Source: Streptomyces katrae
GTDB lineage: Bacteria; Actinomycetota; Actinomycetes; Streptomycetales; Streptomycetaceae
Length of the DNA stretch: 64,000 nt
Assembly: GCF_000717655.1 (NCBI RefSeq)
Contig: NZ_JNZY01000034.1
Span: forward strand, 1 to 64,000
Direction: 5' to 3'
The stretch's first letter is position 1. Each line of letters begins with the position of its first letter. The position numbers and the translations under genes are program-made. Positions 40,939 through 50,294 of the stretch are shown here, in pieces. Under the pieces are notes generated by a model that saw only the letters and a list, made by a program, of their open reading frames with translations, ran no database searches and was not told the DNA's origin.

Positions 40939-42185
40939 GGCGTCTGCCGTTTCTTGCCGACGATGGGGAGGTGGGTCATCCCGGCGATGAAGTACGACCG
41001 CAGGTGCTGCGGTTCACCGGCGAGCTCGATCGATTCGAAGCGCTGGAGCAGCTCCTCGAAGAAGATGCGCAGCGTCATCCGGGCGAGCGGCGCCCCGATG
41101 CAGAAGTGCGTCCCGAACCCGAACGCGGCCTGGCGCTTGGCGCCTTCGCGCGTGATGTCGAACGTGTGCGGGTCGGGGAACAGGGACTCGTCCCGGTTGG
41201 CCGAGCCGATCCACGCGACGACCGCGCCGCCGGCCGGGATCACGCCCCCGCCGATCTCGACGTCGTCCACCGCGTAGCGCATGAAGTTGCACGCGGCCGA
41301 CGTCCAGCGCAGCCCTTCCTCGACCAGGTTCGGGACCAGCGAAAGGTCGGCCGCCGCCTTGTCGTACTGCACGGGCCGCTCGATGAGCGCCTGCACGGTG
41401 CCCGAGACGGTGTGCGGCGTCGTCACGTTGGCGCCCAGGAGGATGCTGTAGCCGTCGAGGGCGATCTCCTCGTCGGAGAGCGGAGTGCCTCCCGGAGCGA
41501 CGCTCATGAGGTGGTGGAGCAGGCTCTCGCCCTCCTCGCCGGTCTCCCGGCGGGTCTTGACCCACTCCTTGACGTAGGTGACGAGCTCGTGGTGGGAGAT
41601 GGCCAGGGTCGCGGCCTCGCTGCCCATCTGGAAGTGCGGGTCCGAGGGAGCCGTCACCATCGCGGTCAGCTGGACGAGCTCGGCCCAGTCCTTCTCCGGG
41701 ATGCCCAGGAGCGGGCCCGTGACCATCGCCGGCAGGAGCAGCGCCTTCTCGGCCAGGTCGAAGGTCTCCCCGTCGAGCGCCGGCTCGAGGAAGCCCACGA
41801 CCGTGCGCCGGATCGAGTCCTCCCAGGACTTCACTGCGCGCGCCGTGAGCTTGGAGCCGAGCGGGCGGCGGACCTCGGTGTGCCGCGGCGGGTCGGTGGA
41901 CGTCATCAGCACGCCGGCCGCGACGTCGTCCGTCCCGAGGTGGGTGGGCACGGTGCCGCGCTCGGAGGTGAACTCCCGGTGGTCGCTGAGCACGCGGCGG
42001 ACGTCCTCGTAGCGGGTCACCGACCAGAACTCGCGGCCGTCCGGCAGGACCTGGTGGTGCAGGGGCCTCTCGGCCCGCATCACGTCCCAGATCGGGTGCG
42101 GATCGCCCGACGTGTAGAGGTCCAGGTCGAACAGGTCGACGCTGTCGAGGTCGATGTCGCGCCCGGGACCAGGCGTCAACCTCAC
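40935..42185 (-). CDS. Cytochrome P450 monooxygenase
   Basis: A 416-residue soluble P450 of the actinobacterial class I type. It has the I-helix GANVTTPHT, ExxR as EEGLR, and the haem-binding loop FGFGTHFCIGAPLAR. GTG at 42185 overlaps the stop of the carrier-protein gene (GTGA), and its own stop overlaps the thioesterase start, so the three genes form a tightly coupled set. Adjacent carrier protein genes often mean that the P450 acts on a tethered amino acid (beta-hydroxylation). Alternatively it could hydroxylate C-2 of the acyl chain, as happens in azinothricin-type depsipeptides. Electron-transfer partners are not in the window. Confidence 0.92.
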   Translation of the reverse strand: MRLTPGPGRDIDLDSVDLFDLDLYTSGDPHPIWDVMRAERPLHHQVLPDGREFWSVTRYEDVRRVLSDHREFTSERGTVPTHLGTDDVAAGVLMTSTDPPRHTEVRRPLGSKLTARAVKSWEDSIRRTVVGFLEPALDGETFDLAEKALLLPAMVTGPLLGIPEKDWAELVQLTAMVTAPSDPHFQMGSEAATLAISHHELVTYVKEWVKTRRETGEEGESLLHHLMSVAPGGTPLSDEEIALDGYSILLGANVTTPHTVSGTVQALIERPVQYDKAAADLSLVPNLVEEGLRWTSAACNFMRYAVDDVEIGGGVIPAGGAVVAWIGSANRDESLFPDPHTFDITREGAKRQAAFGFGTHFCIGAPLARMTLRIFFEELLQRFESIELAGEPQHLRSYFIAGMTHLPIVGKKRQTP

Positions 42186-42418
42186 GCCGCCGCCCTCCCC
42201 TGCTCGATCAGCTCGGCGACGCGGGCCGGGGTCTGTGCCAGGTAGAAGTCGCGCACGGACAGCTGGATGCCGTAGGTCTGCGACACCTGGTCGATGATCT
42301 TGATTCCGGTCAGCGAATTGCCGCCGAGCGTGAAGAAGTCGTCTTCCACCCCGACCTCGGGGCAGTCGAGGAGTTCCCTCCACAGCTCGGCGATTTCCTG
42401 CGCCAGCGTCGATTCCAT
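42182..42418 (-). CDS. Free-standing peptidyl carrier protein
   Basis: A 78-residue carrier protein with the phosphopantetheine site in FFTLGGNSLTGIKI. The ATG at 42418 (MESTLAQEIAELWREL) follows AGGAAGGAAAG; the open frame extends further upstream without coding character. It starts the long minus-strand operon and overlaps the P450 start by GTGA. Two roles fit: holding an amino acid for P450 oxidation before transfer, or acting as shuttle to the PCP of the C-A*-PCP protein, whose own A domain is broken. The A domain that charges it is not obvious in this window. Confidence 0.88.
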   Translation of the reverse strand: MESTLAQEIAELWRELLDCPEVGVEDDFFTLGGNSLTGIKIIDQVSQTYGIQLSVRDFYLAQTPARVAELIEQGRAAA

Positions 42419-42521
42419 TGCCACTCTTTCCTTCCTCCGCCGACCGGGAGTGCCCGCCCGCGTCATTTTCGGCCCGGTCTGCGGACCGTCACCGCCATCA
42501 CGACCACTGGGGCCCTTTGCG

Positions 42522-42541
42522 TTGTCCCGCCGGCGAGACAA
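42522..42541. promoter_or_regulatory. Palindromic operator candidate 1 of the main operon
   Basis: TTGTCCCGCCGGCGAGACAA, a 20-bp palindrome with one mismatch, about 105 bases before the carrier-protein start. It has the same core as sites at 42668-42683 and 21739-21756. It overlaps a possible -35 (TTGTCT on the minus strand). Confidence 0.6.
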
Positions 42542-42667
42542 ATTCTTCGAATGGCCGAATCGAGTGTCGCGTGAATGCGCGACCGCTCACACCGTGTTGG
42601 TGGTCTCCGGCGCTCGCCGGCCGCTGGGGTTGAGCGTGGACCGGCGAGCCCGCACGCGACGCTCCCC

Positions 42668-42683
42668 GTCCCGCCGGCGGGAC
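42668..42683. promoter_or_regulatory. Palindromic operator candidate 2
   Basis: GTCCCGCCGGCGGGAC, a perfect 16-bp palindrome in the divergent promoter region, about 145 bases from site 1 and 130 bases before the FAD monooxygenase. Between the genes (42.42-42.81 kb) nothing else looks coding. Confidence 0.6.
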
Positions 42684-42745
42684 AGGGCAAGTTCGCCAGC
42701 GGCCCGTGCCGCCCCGGCACCGGCGTTCCTTGACCGGCTGATCCG

Positions 42746-42780
42746 CGTTCAGTGAACGTGGACGAGATTTAACGACGTTA
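42746..42780. promoter_or_regulatory. Two short palindromes before the FAD monooxygenase
   Basis: CGTTCA-G-TGAACG (42746-42758) and TAACG-A-CGTTA (42770-42780), each perfect around a single central base. They sit at the likely promoter of the monooxygenase, just after TTGACC (42730-42735), and could bind a TetR-like repressor. This differs from the GTCCCGCC palindrome. Confidence 0.4.
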
Positions 42781-42810
42781 GAGGCGCACTGGAACAGAGG
42801 GGGCAACGAC

Positions 42811-44325
42811 GTGGGACACACCGGCTTCGACACGGATGTGGTGATCGCGGGCGCCGGGCCGACGGGCCTGATGCTCGCCTGCGAGCTGCGGCTGGCGGGC
42901 GTCGACGTGGTGGTGGTCGAGCGGCTCGCGGAGCGGACGGGCGAGTCGCGCGCCGGTGGGATCCACTCCCGCACCCTGGAGGTGCTGGACCAGCGCGGGA
43001 TCCTGGACCGCTTCCTCGCGGTCGGCGAACTGCAGCCGGTGGGCCATTTCTCCGGCCTTTATCTGGACTTCGACGAGTCGGAGTCGAGGCACCCCTACCC
43101 GCTGATGATCCTTCAGTCCGACATCGAGCGGCTGCTCGAGGAGTGGGCCGCGGAGCTCGGCGTGCAGGTCCGCCGCTCGTCCGAGGTCAGCGGGATCCGC
43201 CAGGACGGGGACGGCGTGACGGTCGAACTGGGCACGGAGCAGCCAGCGGCGGCGACGCTGCGCGCCCGCTACCTCGTGGGCTGCGACGGCGGGCGCAGCA
43301 CGGTGCGCAAGCTGGCGGGCATCGACTTTCCCGGCACCGAGGCGACGATGACCGCACTGATCGGCGACGTGGAGCTCCCCGATCTGCCCGAGGACTACGT
43401 CTGGGTGCGGCGCTGTGCGGGCGGCGACTACTCGGCGATCGCCTTCGAGCCGGGCTGGTACCGGGTGATCACGTCCGAGTACGACCGCGTCGCGGACCGC
43501 GACGAGACACCGACGTTCGAACAGCTCCGGGAGTCCCTGATCAGGGTCGCGGGCACCGACTTCGGCATGAACAGCCCGCGGTGGGTCTCGCGGTTCAACG
43601 ACGCCGCGCGCCAGGCCGCCGAGTACCGGGTGGGCCGGGTGCTGCTCGCGGGCGACGCGGCGCACATCCACTTCCCGGCCGGCGGGCAGGGGCTGAACAT
43701 GGGCGTGCAGGACGCGGTCAACCTCGGCTGGAAGCTCGCCTCGGTGGTGCGCGGCCAGGCGCCCGAGAGCCTGCTGGACAGCTACCACGCCGAGCGCCAC
43801 CCCGTCGGGGAGCGCGTGCTGCACAACACCCGGGCGCAGTCGGCCCTGGCCCGCCCGGGCGCGCAGACGGACGCACTGCGCGAGGTGTTCGGCTCGCTCA
43901 TGGTGTTCGACGACGTCAACCGGCACCTGCGCCTGATGCTCACCGCACTGGACATCCGCTACCCGGTCGACGTCGACCACCCGCTGGCGGGCCGCCGGGT
44001 CCCGGACGCCGACCTCAAGACGCCCGAAGGCACCATCGGCGTCTACGACCTGCTGCACGCCGGCCGCCCCGTACTGCTCGACCTGTCCGGCAGCGCCGCG
44101 CTGGCGGCGGTCGCCGGGGGCTGGGCCGATCGCGTCGACTTCGTCGAGGCTCGGAGCGAGGACGGCAGCTGGTCCGTCCCGGCCATCGACGAGGTCCCCG
44201 CTCCCGCCGCGGTCCTCATCCGCCCCGACGGCCATGTCGCCTGGGCGACCGACGGCGGCGCGCCCGACACCTCCGCGCTGCGGACCGCCCTCACCACCTG
44301 GTTCGGTCCGGCCCGGCAGGGCTGA
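42811..44325 (+). CDS. FAD-dependent monooxygenase (PHBH/aromatic hydroxylase family)
   Basis: A 504-residue flavoprotein hydroxylase. It has the FAD-binding GAGPTG near residue 14, the GCDGGRSTVR motif near 162, GDAAHIHFPAGGQGLNMGVQDA near 285, and a thioredoxin-like C-terminal domain typical of the longer members acting on polyketides and phenols. GTG at 42811 follows GAGGGGG. It is the only plus-strand gene of the cluster and diverges from the carrier protein/P450/PKS operon across a region with several palindromes. No aromatic building block is obvious, so its substrate may be the acyl chain, or N-hydroxylation or other late tailoring; it could also be resistance-related. Substrate not assigned. 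Confidence 0.88.
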   Translation: MGHTGFDTDVVIAGAGPTGLMLACELRLAGVDVVVVERLAERTGESRAGGIHSRTLEVLDQRGILDRFLAVGELQPVGHFSGLYLDFDESESRHPYPLMILQSDIERLLEEWAAELGVQVRRSSEVSGIRQDGDGVTVELGTEQPAAATLRARYLVGCDGGRSTVRKLAGIDFPGTEATMTALIGDVELPDLPEDYVWVRRCAGGDYSAIAFEPGWYRVITSEYDRVADRDETPTFEQLRESLIRVAGTDFGMNSPRWVSRFNDAARQAAEYRVGRVLLAGDAAHIHFPAGGQGLNMGVQDAVNLGWKLASVVRGQAPESLLDSYHAERHPVGERVLHNTRAQSALARPGAQTDALREVFGSLMVFDDVNRHLRLMLTALDIRYPVDVDHPLAGRRVPDADLKTPEGTIGVYDLLHAGRPVLLDLSGSAALAAVAGGWADRVDFVEARSEDGSWSVPAIDEVPAPAAVLIRPDGHVAWATDGGAPDTSALRTALTTWFGPARQG

Positions 44326-44333
44326 CCTACCGC

Positions 44334-44377
44334 GACGGCGGCCGCCGGGACCCGTTCGGGTCCCGGCGGCCGCCGTC
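44334..44377. terminator. Bidirectional terminator, 20-bp perfect stem
   Basis: GACGGCGGCCGCCGGGACCC (44334-44353), loop GTTC, and its exact complement at 44358-44377. It lies between the converging monooxygenase and NRPS genes. Confidence 0.9.
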
Positions 44378-44393
44378 CGTCATCGTGCGCCGG

Positions 44394-47300
44394 TCACCCC
44401 GCCAGCTTGCGGTTGATGACCTCGAACACCTCCGCCACGGATGCGGGCATGTTCATCTCGTGGTGCGTGGCGTGTACGTCGTGCACCTCGATGGAACCGG
44501 TGACGTACGGCCGCCACAGGTGCGCGTACTGCTCGTCCTGCAGCGTCGCGCTGAAGAACAGCACGTCACCCCGGTAGACCGGCGACTCGAAATCCATCAT
44601 GAGGTTCGAGTTGTTGGCCAGCACCCTGGACATGGTGTCCAGGAACTCCTGCCGGTTGTCGGTGCCGATGTACTGGCCGAAGAAGTCCTCGAGCTCGGAC
44701 CGGTACTCCGCCAGGGTCTTGTTGGCGTGGATCTCCGTCCACCCGTGCCCACCCGGCTGGGAGTCCAGGATGGCCACGAGCGCGATCTCGTGCCCTAGCC
44801 GGTCCAGCGCATGCGCGACGGCCTGCACGACGGTGCCGCCGTAGGACCAGCCGACCAGGTGGAAGGGCCCCTCCGGCTGGATCTTCAGCATCTCGGCGAC
44901 GTAGTCGTCGACCATCTCCGCCACGGATCCCACCAGCGAGTCCACGCCGTCGGATCCGCGGGACTGCAGGGCGTACGCCTTCCGGTCCTGCACGTGCGTC
45001 ACGAAGCTGAAGTACGCCCAGCCCAGCCCTCCTCCCCCGTGGAAGAACCACATGGGCTCCTTGCCCGTGCCGGGATCGCCGTTCAGCGGCAGCACGACCG
45101 CGAACGGGTCGTCGTTGTCCATGGGGGTGCCGATGAGCACCAGCGAGGCCAGCTCGGCCACCGTGGGGAACTTGATGATCGTCCTGATGGGGATCTCGAC
45201 GTCGAACTCCTTGCGGATGCGGACGCTGAGCCGGGTGGCCAGCAGCGAGTGCCCGCCGTGCGTGAAGAAGTTGTCGTGGATGCCGACCTTCTCCCGGCCG
45301 AGCAGCTCGGCGAAGAGGGCGCACAGCTTCTCTTCGTGGGCGTCGCGCGGCTCCTGGCCGGCCACGGGGGGCGCGTGCTCCGCGGGCAGCGCGCGCCGGT
45401 CGAGCTTTCCGTTCGGGGTGAGCGGAATCTCCGGCAGCGGGATCACCGCGGAAGGCACCATGTAGTCCGGCAGCCGCCCGCGCAGGTGCGCGGTCAGCTC
45501 GGCGAGCAGCGGACCGGCCGACTCGTCGGCCCGGACGCCGGTACCGGCCGTCGGCACCACGTATCCCACGATGCGCTTGTCGCCCTCGCGGTCCTCGCGT
45601 ACGACGACCACCGCCTGCGCCACTCCGGGATGCCCGGCCAGCGCGTTCTCGATCTCGCCCAGCTCGATCCGGAAGCCCCGGACCTTCACCTGGTGGTCGG
45701 TCCGGGCGATGTACTGCAGCCGGCCTTCCCCGTCCCACCGCACCAGGTCCCCGGTGCGGTACATCCGCGCACCGGCAGGGCCGAACGGACACGCCACGAA
45801 CCGCTCCGCGGTCAGCTCCGGCCGGCCCTGGTACCCGCGGGCCACCCCGTCACCGGCGATGTACAGATCGCCCTGCACCCCGCGCGGAACCGGTCGCATC
45901 CGCGCGTCGAGCACGTACACCTGGGTGTTCCCGATCGGCGTCCCGATCGGCGGCGCACCCGCACCCGCCTTCACGGGCGCCATGGTCGACCACGTCGTCG
46001 TCTCGGTCGGGCCGTACCAGTTGCCCACTTCGGCGGCCTGCTCCGCGAGCGTCTCGGCCAGCCGGGCCGGCACGGCCTCCGCGCCGGTGATGATCCGCAG
46101 GCCCCGCGCGGCGTCGGGCTCGTGCGTGAGCAGCATCTGCCAGAACGCGGGCGTGGCCTGTACGACGGTGACCCCGTGGCGGCGGATCAGCGCCAGTACG
46201 GCCGACGGATCGGTGACGGTGTCCTTCGTCGCCATGACCATGGTCGCGCCCGCAACGAATGGGAGGTACAGCTCGGTGTTCGCCATGTCGAACGAGACCG
46301 TCGTGCTGAAGAGCATCCGGTCGGCGGGCGACAGCGGGAACCGGCGCTGCGTCGAGGCGATGAAGTTCGCGAGCGCGCCGCGCGGTACCGCGACCCCCTT
46401 CGGAATGCCCGTCGACCCGGAGGTGTAGATCACGTACTGGGTGTTCCCGGGGCGGACGAGCACCTCGGGTGCCTCGTCCGGATACGGCGAACAGTCCGCG
46501 CCGGCCAGCGTCTCGGCGTCGAGCACGAGGACCGGGTCGACCTGCTCGAGGATGAAGTCGATCCGGGAGCGCGGGTGGTCCGGGTCGAGGGGAACGTAGG
46601 CTCCGCCGGCCTTGAGCACCGCCAGCAGCGCCACCATCAGGTTCACGGTCCGGGGCAGACAGACGGCGACCAGCGATTCGGCCCGTACACCGCGGTCGGC
46701 CAGCCAGTGCGCCAGCCTGTTGGACCGCGTGTCCAGCTCCCGGTAAGTGAGCGACTCGTCCTCGCCGATGACGGCGAGTGCCTCGGGTCTGTCCGCGCAC
46801 TGTCTTCGCAGGGCGTCCATCAGGCCCTGCTCCGGGATCGGCTCGACGGTGTCGTTGACCGCCCCCAGCAGCTGCTCCCGCTCCCCCGCGATCAGCACGT
46901 CGACGTCCCCGACGCACACCCCCGGATCGGCGGCCAGCTGCTCCAGCACACGCGCGAACCGGGCGGCCATGGCCTCGACGGTGTCCCGGTCGAACAGCTG
47001 GGTGACGTACTGGATGTCGCCCCGCAGCGCCCCCGACCCGTCCAGGGCCATGCTGAAGAACAGGTCGACCATGGCCTTCGAGGTGAGGGCCTGGACGAAC
47101 TCCACCTCGAGCCCGGGGAACTCGAGGACCGGCTTCTCGAAGTTCTGCCAGCCGCACATGACCTGGAACAGCGGCCGGTAGGCCGTGGAGCGGTCCGGGT
47201 TGATCGCCTCGACCAGCACGTCGAACGGCACGTCCTGGTGCTCGTAGGCCGCCAGCGCCTTGTTCCGTACCTGGCCGAGCACGTCGGCGAACGACGGGTT

Positions 47301-48212
47301 CCCGGAGAGGTCCACGCGCAGGACCAGGTTGTTGACGAAGCACCCGACCAGGTCGGCCAGCGCTTCGTCGGTCCGCCCGGCGATCGGGGTGCCGAGTGGT
47401 ATGTCGTTGCCGCCGCCGAGCTTGCTCAGCAGCACCGCCAGCGCGCTGTACATGACCATCGACATGGTCGTTCCGCGCTCGGCGGCCAGCTTCTCCAGCC
47501 CGGCCGCGGTCTGCGGCTCCACGCCGAAGGCGACCGTGTCGCCGTGCGTCGTCGCCTCGACGGAGCGCGGGCGGTCCAGCGGGAGGTCCAGCGGCTGCGG
47601 CACCCCGTCCAGTTCCTCGCGCCAGTACTCGATCTGCGCCGCGCCGATGCTGTCCGGGTCGGCCAGGTCGCCGAGCACCTCGCGCTGCCACATCGTGTAG
47701 TGCTGGTACTGCACGGGCAGCGGCTCCCACTGCGGCGCCCCGCCGTCCCGGCGGGCGGCGTAGGCGGCGGCCAGGTCCCGTGCCAGCGGGGCGCCCGAGC
47801 TGCCGTCCGTCGCGATGTGGTGGACGACCAGGACCAGGACGTGTTCCTCGGGCGAGCAGCGCAACAGGGTCGCCCGGAACGGGATCTCGGTCGCCAGGTC
47901 GAACCCGTGGGCGACGGCCCCGTCGATCGCGCCGGGCACGTCTTCGGGCGCCACCTCGACCACCGGGAGCCCCGTCTGCTCCGACGCCTCGGCCACCGGC
48001 AGGATCCTCTGGTGGGGCTCGCCCCCGTCGTCGGTGACGTACACGGTGCGCAGGATCTCGTGCCGGTCGACCACGTCGCCGATCGCCGCGGCGAGGGCGC
48101 CCTGGTCCAGGGGGCCGGTCAGCCGCAGCGCCGAGGGCATGTTCCAGGTCTCGCCGCCCTCCAGTTGGTGCATGTACCAGTAGCGGCGTTGCGAGAATGA
48201 CAGCGGAATCAT
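44394..48212 (-). CDS. NRPS C-A-PCP-TE (second terminal-type module)
   Basis: A 1272-residue termination module. It starts directly in the C domain ([24 protein letters not shown] near 132). The A domain is complete: [11 protein letters not shown] near 596, NWYGPTE, and NGKLDRRAL near 936. Aligned to the phenylalanine-activating template, its binding pocket reads about D-M-T-Q-I-G-W-T-W, which I cannot match to an amino acid. The PCP has [12 protein letters not shown] near 987. The TE has GWSYG near 1119, the Asp in ILDSQPGG and His in ATHHEM. PCP and TE are highly similar to those of the module at 51097-54993, whereas the A domains differ. Directly upstream is the relic of a lost PCP, so a partner module has been deleted. 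How two TE modules share one pathway is unclear. Confidence 0.9.
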   Translation of the reverse strand: MIPLSFSQRRYWYMHQLEGGETWNMPSALRLTGPLDQGALAAAIGDVVDRHEILRTVYVTDDGGEPHQRILPVAEASEQTGLPVVEVAPEDVPGAIDGAVAHGFDLATEIPFRATLLRCSPEEHVLVLVVHHIATDGSSGAPLARDLAAAYAARRDGGAPQWEPLPVQYQHYTMWQREVLGDLADPDSIGAAQIEYWREELDGVPQPLDLPLDRPRSVEATTHGDTVAFGVEPQTAAGLEKLAAERGTTMSMVMYSALAVLLSKLGGGNDIPLGTPIAGRTDEALADLVGCFVNNLVLRVDLSGNPSFADVLGQVRNKALAAYEHQDVPFDVLVEAINPDRSTAYRPLFQVMCGWQNFEKPVLEFPGLEVEFVQALTSKAMVDLFFSMALDGSGALRGDIQYVTQLFDRDTVEAMAARFARVLEQLAADPGVCVGDVDVLIAGEREQLLGAVNDTVEPIPEQGLMDALRRQCADRPEALAVIGEDESLTYRELDTRSNRLAHWLADRGVRAESLVAVCLPRTVNLMVALLAVLKAGGAYVPLDPDHPRSRIDFILEQVDPVLVLDAETLAGADCSPYPDEAPEVLVRPGNTQYVIYTSGSTGIPKGVAVPRGALANFIASTQRRFPLSPADRMLFSTTVSFDMANTELYLPFVAGATMVMATKDTVTDPSAVLALIRRHGVTVVQATPAFWQMLLTHEPDAARGLRIITGAEAVPARLAETLAEQAAEVGNWYGPTETTTWSTMAPVKAGAGAPPIGTPIGNTQVYVLDARMRPVPRGVQGDLYIAGDGVARGYQGRPELTAERFVACPFGPAGARMYRTGDLVRWDGEGRLQYIARTDHQVKVRGFRIELGEIENALAGHPGVAQAVVVVREDREGDKRIVGYVVPTAGTGVRADESAGPLLAELTAHLRGRLPDYMVPSAVIPLPEIPLTPNGKLDRRALPAEHAPPVAGQEPRDAHEEKLCALFAELLGREKVGIHDNFFTHGGHSLLATRLSVRIRKEFDVEIPIRTIIKFPTVAELASLVLIGTPMDNDDPFAVVLPLNGDPGTGKEPMWFFHGGGGLGWAYFSFVTHVQDRKAYALQSRGSDGVDSLVGSVAEMVDDYVAEMLKIQPEGPFHLVGWSYGGTVVQAVAHALDRLGHEIALVAILDSQPGGHGWTEIHANKTLAEYRSELEDFFGQYIGTDNRQEFLDTMSRVLANNSNLMMDFESPVYRGDVLFFSATLQDEQYAHLWRPYVTGSIEVHDVHATHHEMNMPASVAEVFEVINRKLAG

Positions 48213-48216
48213 TGCT

Positions 48217-48390
48217 TCACTCCTTGAGGATCGTCTGGCTCAGGCCCAGGGGACGCGGAGCAGCCGATTCCTCCGCCCACGCAGCCACCTGTGGCAGGTC
48301 GAAGAACGTGCGGGTTTCGAGCTCCCCGGCTCGGCGATGGCGCAGCCGATCAGTCGGGTGGGGAGCGGAGAATGCCCGCATGGTGCCAAA
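48217..48390 (-). pseudogene. Relic of a PCP C-terminus from a deleted NRPS module
   Basis: Just upstream of the NRPS at 48212, the minus strand reads HSPLPTRLIGCAIAEPGSS in one frame, then after a shift TRTFFDLPQVAAWAEESAAP, ending SQTILKE and TGA at 48217-48219. This matches the end of the NRPS at 55006 ([17 protein letters not shown], then [20 protein letters not shown]). The phosphopantetheine motif, frame and everything before it are lost. Confidence 0.75.
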
Positions 48391-48445
48391 CATGGAGCCG
48401 CCCCGGCGACGCGCGGTCAGCCGAGGCGGCTCGGAAGAGGACTCT

Positions 48446-48467
48446 GACCAGTCCGTACGAACTGGTC
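48446..48467 (-). terminator. Hairpin after the ABC permease gene
   Basis: GACCAGT (48446-48452) and ACTGGTC (48461-48467) surround CGTACG, giving a near-perfect 22-bp palindrome that starts 5 bases after the permease stop. It most likely ends the exporter transcript; an operator for the NRPS gene is also possible. Confidence 0.5.
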
Positions 48468-48471
48468 CGGG

Positions 48472-49233
48472 TCACGCTCTCTTCTTGAACGTGGAGACCG
48501 CCCACACGTAGCCGAGGACGGCGATCCCGACGCACCAGGCGACGGCCGCGATGGCGTCGCCGCTGGAGGGGTTGCCCGCGAGGAGGCCGCGCAGCGTCTC
48601 GATGATCGGGGTGAAGGGCTGGTACTCGGCGAACTGCCGGATGCCGACGCCCATCGTTTCCGCCGGCACGAACGCGCTGCTGAGGAACGGCAGCATGATG
48701 AGCGGCACGGCGCCCAGGCCCGCCGACTCCGCGGTCTTGGCGGCCAGCCCCATGGCGACCGTGAGCCAGCCGGCCGCGATGCTGAGCAGCACGATGATGC
48801 CGACCACACCGAGCCAGTCGACGGCGCTCGCCTTGGGGTCGAAGCCCATCAGGAAGGCCACGCCGACGATGGCCGCGCAGCCCACCAGGGCGCGCACGGC
48901 AGTGATGACGACGTGCCCGGTCAGCATGGCGCCGCGGGAGACGTCCATGACCTTGAACCGGTTGATGATGCCCTTGGTCATGTCGGAGTTCACGGCCGTC
49001 GCGGTGGCTCCCAGCCCGTAGCTGATGGCCATCACGAGCAGACCCGGCGTCGCGTAGTCGATGTAGTCGTCGCCGACGCTGAACGCGCCGCCGAACACCT
49101 TGACGAACATCAGCATGATCACGATGGGGAACAGGACCGCGTTGAACATCGTGATGGGGTTGCGCACGTTGTGCTTGATGTTGCGGCGCAACATGATCGA
49201 CGAATCGGCCAACGGCGTCGAGGCAGTGCTCAC
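48472..49233 (-). CDS. ABC-2 type permease (DrrB-like)
   Basis: A 253-residue membrane subunit of a two-gene drug exporter. Six helices are visible, among them ITMFNAVLFPIVIMLMFVKV, HVVITAVRALVGCAAIVGVAF, VGIIVLLSIAAGWLTVAMGL and, last, AIAAVAWCVGIAVLGYVWAV, with the LPFLSSAFVP and QFAEYQPFTPIIETLRG motifs of ABC-2 (DrrB) proteins. GTG at 49233 overlaps the ATPase stop (GTGA), so both are translated together. It presumably exports the cluster product and gives self-resistance. Length is normal for the family. Confidence 0.92.
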   Translation of the reverse strand: MSTASTPLADSSIMLRRNIKHNVRNPITMFNAVLFPIVIMLMFVKVFGGAFSVGDDYIDYATPGLLVMAISYGLGATATAVNSDMTKGIINRFKVMDVSRGAMLTGHVVITAVRALVGCAAIVGVAFLMGFDPKASAVDWLGVVGIIVLLSIAAGWLTVAMGLAAKTAESAGLGAVPLIMLPFLSSAFVPAETMGVGIRQFAEYQPFTPIIETLRGLLAGNPSSGDAIAAVAWCVGIAVLGYVWAVSTFKKRA

Positions 49234-50183
49234 TGCGCGATCGCCTCCTTGCTCAGGTGCTCGGCGTGCGTGGGGTCGGTCAGGGCGAGGAAGACGTCGT
49301 CGAGGTCCGGTCGCTGCACCGAGAACTCCTGGGCGTCGAGCGAGTGCGCGTCCAGCCGGTCCAGCAGGATCCGCAGCGACCTCGTCTCACCGTCGCTGGC
49401 CACCCGCAGGGTCAGCTCCTCGTCGTCCCGGGTGGACCCGGTCAGGAGGCGCGCCGCCGCGTCGAGTTCGTAGAGGTCGGAGAACCGGAACCGGATGTGG
49501 GTGCCGGGGATCTGGCGCTTGAGCTCCTCGGGGGTGCCCTGGGCGACCAGGCGGCCCCCGTTGAGCACCGCGATCTGGTCGGCGAGCTGGTCGGCTTCCT
49601 CGAGGTACTGGGTGGTGAGGAAGATGGTGGTGCCCTCGGCGACGAGCTCGCGGACGATCCCCCACATCGTGCGCCGGCTGCGCGGGTCGAGACCCGTCGT
49701 CGGCTCGTCGAGGAAGATGATCTCCGGGTTGCCGACCAGGGTCATCGCCAGGTCGAGCTTGCGGCGCATACCGCCGGAGTAGGTCGACGACATCTTGTCC
49801 GCCGACTCCACCAGGTCGAAGCGCTCCAGCAGCTGCGTGACCACCTTGTCGCCGCCCCGCACCCGCTTCAGGTCCGTCATCAGCTGCAGGTTCTCGCGGC
49901 CCGACAGCAGATCGTCCACCGCGGCGAACTGGCCGGTCACGCCGATGGCCGCGCGTGCCTGCTTGGTCGCGGTCGCCACGTCGTGCCCGGCGACCCGCAC
50001 CGTGCCGGCGTCGGCCTTCATCAGCGTCGTGAGGACGTTGACCGTCGTCGTCTTGCCGGCCCCGTTCGGGCCGAGCAGGGAGAAGATCGATCCTGCGGCG
50101 ACATCGAAATCGATGCCGTCGAGGACGACCTTGTCGCCATATGCCTTGCGCAGCCCTGAAACTGCAATCGCTGAACTTCTCAT
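49230..50183 (-). CDS. ABC transporter ATP-binding protein (DrrA-like)
   Basis: A 317-residue ATPase pairing with the permease gene. Walker A is GPNGAGKT, the signature is YSGGMRRKLD, Walker B is IIFLDEPT, and the switch His lies further on. The C-terminal extension (ALTDPTHAEHL region, LDDVFLALT) is typical of DrrA-type drug exporters. ATG at 50183 follows GTGGAGG. Three GTGACAG-like direct repeats lie 22-51 bases upstream, so the pair probably has its own promoter although NRPS genes flank it on the same strand. Confidence 0.93.
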   Translation of the reverse strand: MRSSAIAVSGLRKAYGDKVVLDGIDFDVAAGSIFSLLGPNGAGKTTTVNVLTTLMKADAGTVRVAGHDVATATKQARAAIGVTGQFAAVDDLLSGRENLQLMTDLKRVRGGDKVVTQLLERFDLVESADKMSSTYSGGMRRKLDLAMTLVGNPEIIFLDEPTTGLDPRSRRTMWGIVRELVAEGTTIFLTTQYLEEADQLADQIAVLNGGRLVAQGTPEELKRQIPGTHIRFRFSDLYELDAAARLLTGSTRDDEELTLRVASDGETRSLRILLDRLDAHSLDAQEFSVQRPDLDDVFLALTDPTHAEHLSKEAIAQ

Positions 50184-50204
50184 TCCTCCACTTTCCTCTC
50201 CGGG

Positions 50205-50234
50205 CCTGTCACGCACCTGTCACCTCCCTGACAC
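50205..50234 (-). promoter_or_regulatory. Three direct repeats with 11-bp period (SARP-like box)
   Basis: On the minus strand GTGTCAG, GTGACAG and GTGACAG recur with exactly 11 bases between starts, one helical turn, directly ahead of the ABC transporter. Heptamer repeats with this spacing are the classic binding sites of SARP activators. The -10 that should lie about 8 bases after the last repeat is poor. Confidence 0.5.
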
Positions 50235-50294
50235 GGCGTTCGACAAGGTCGCCCGGGCCAGAGGACCGCTCATTTCACTCGCAAACCGCCCGCC

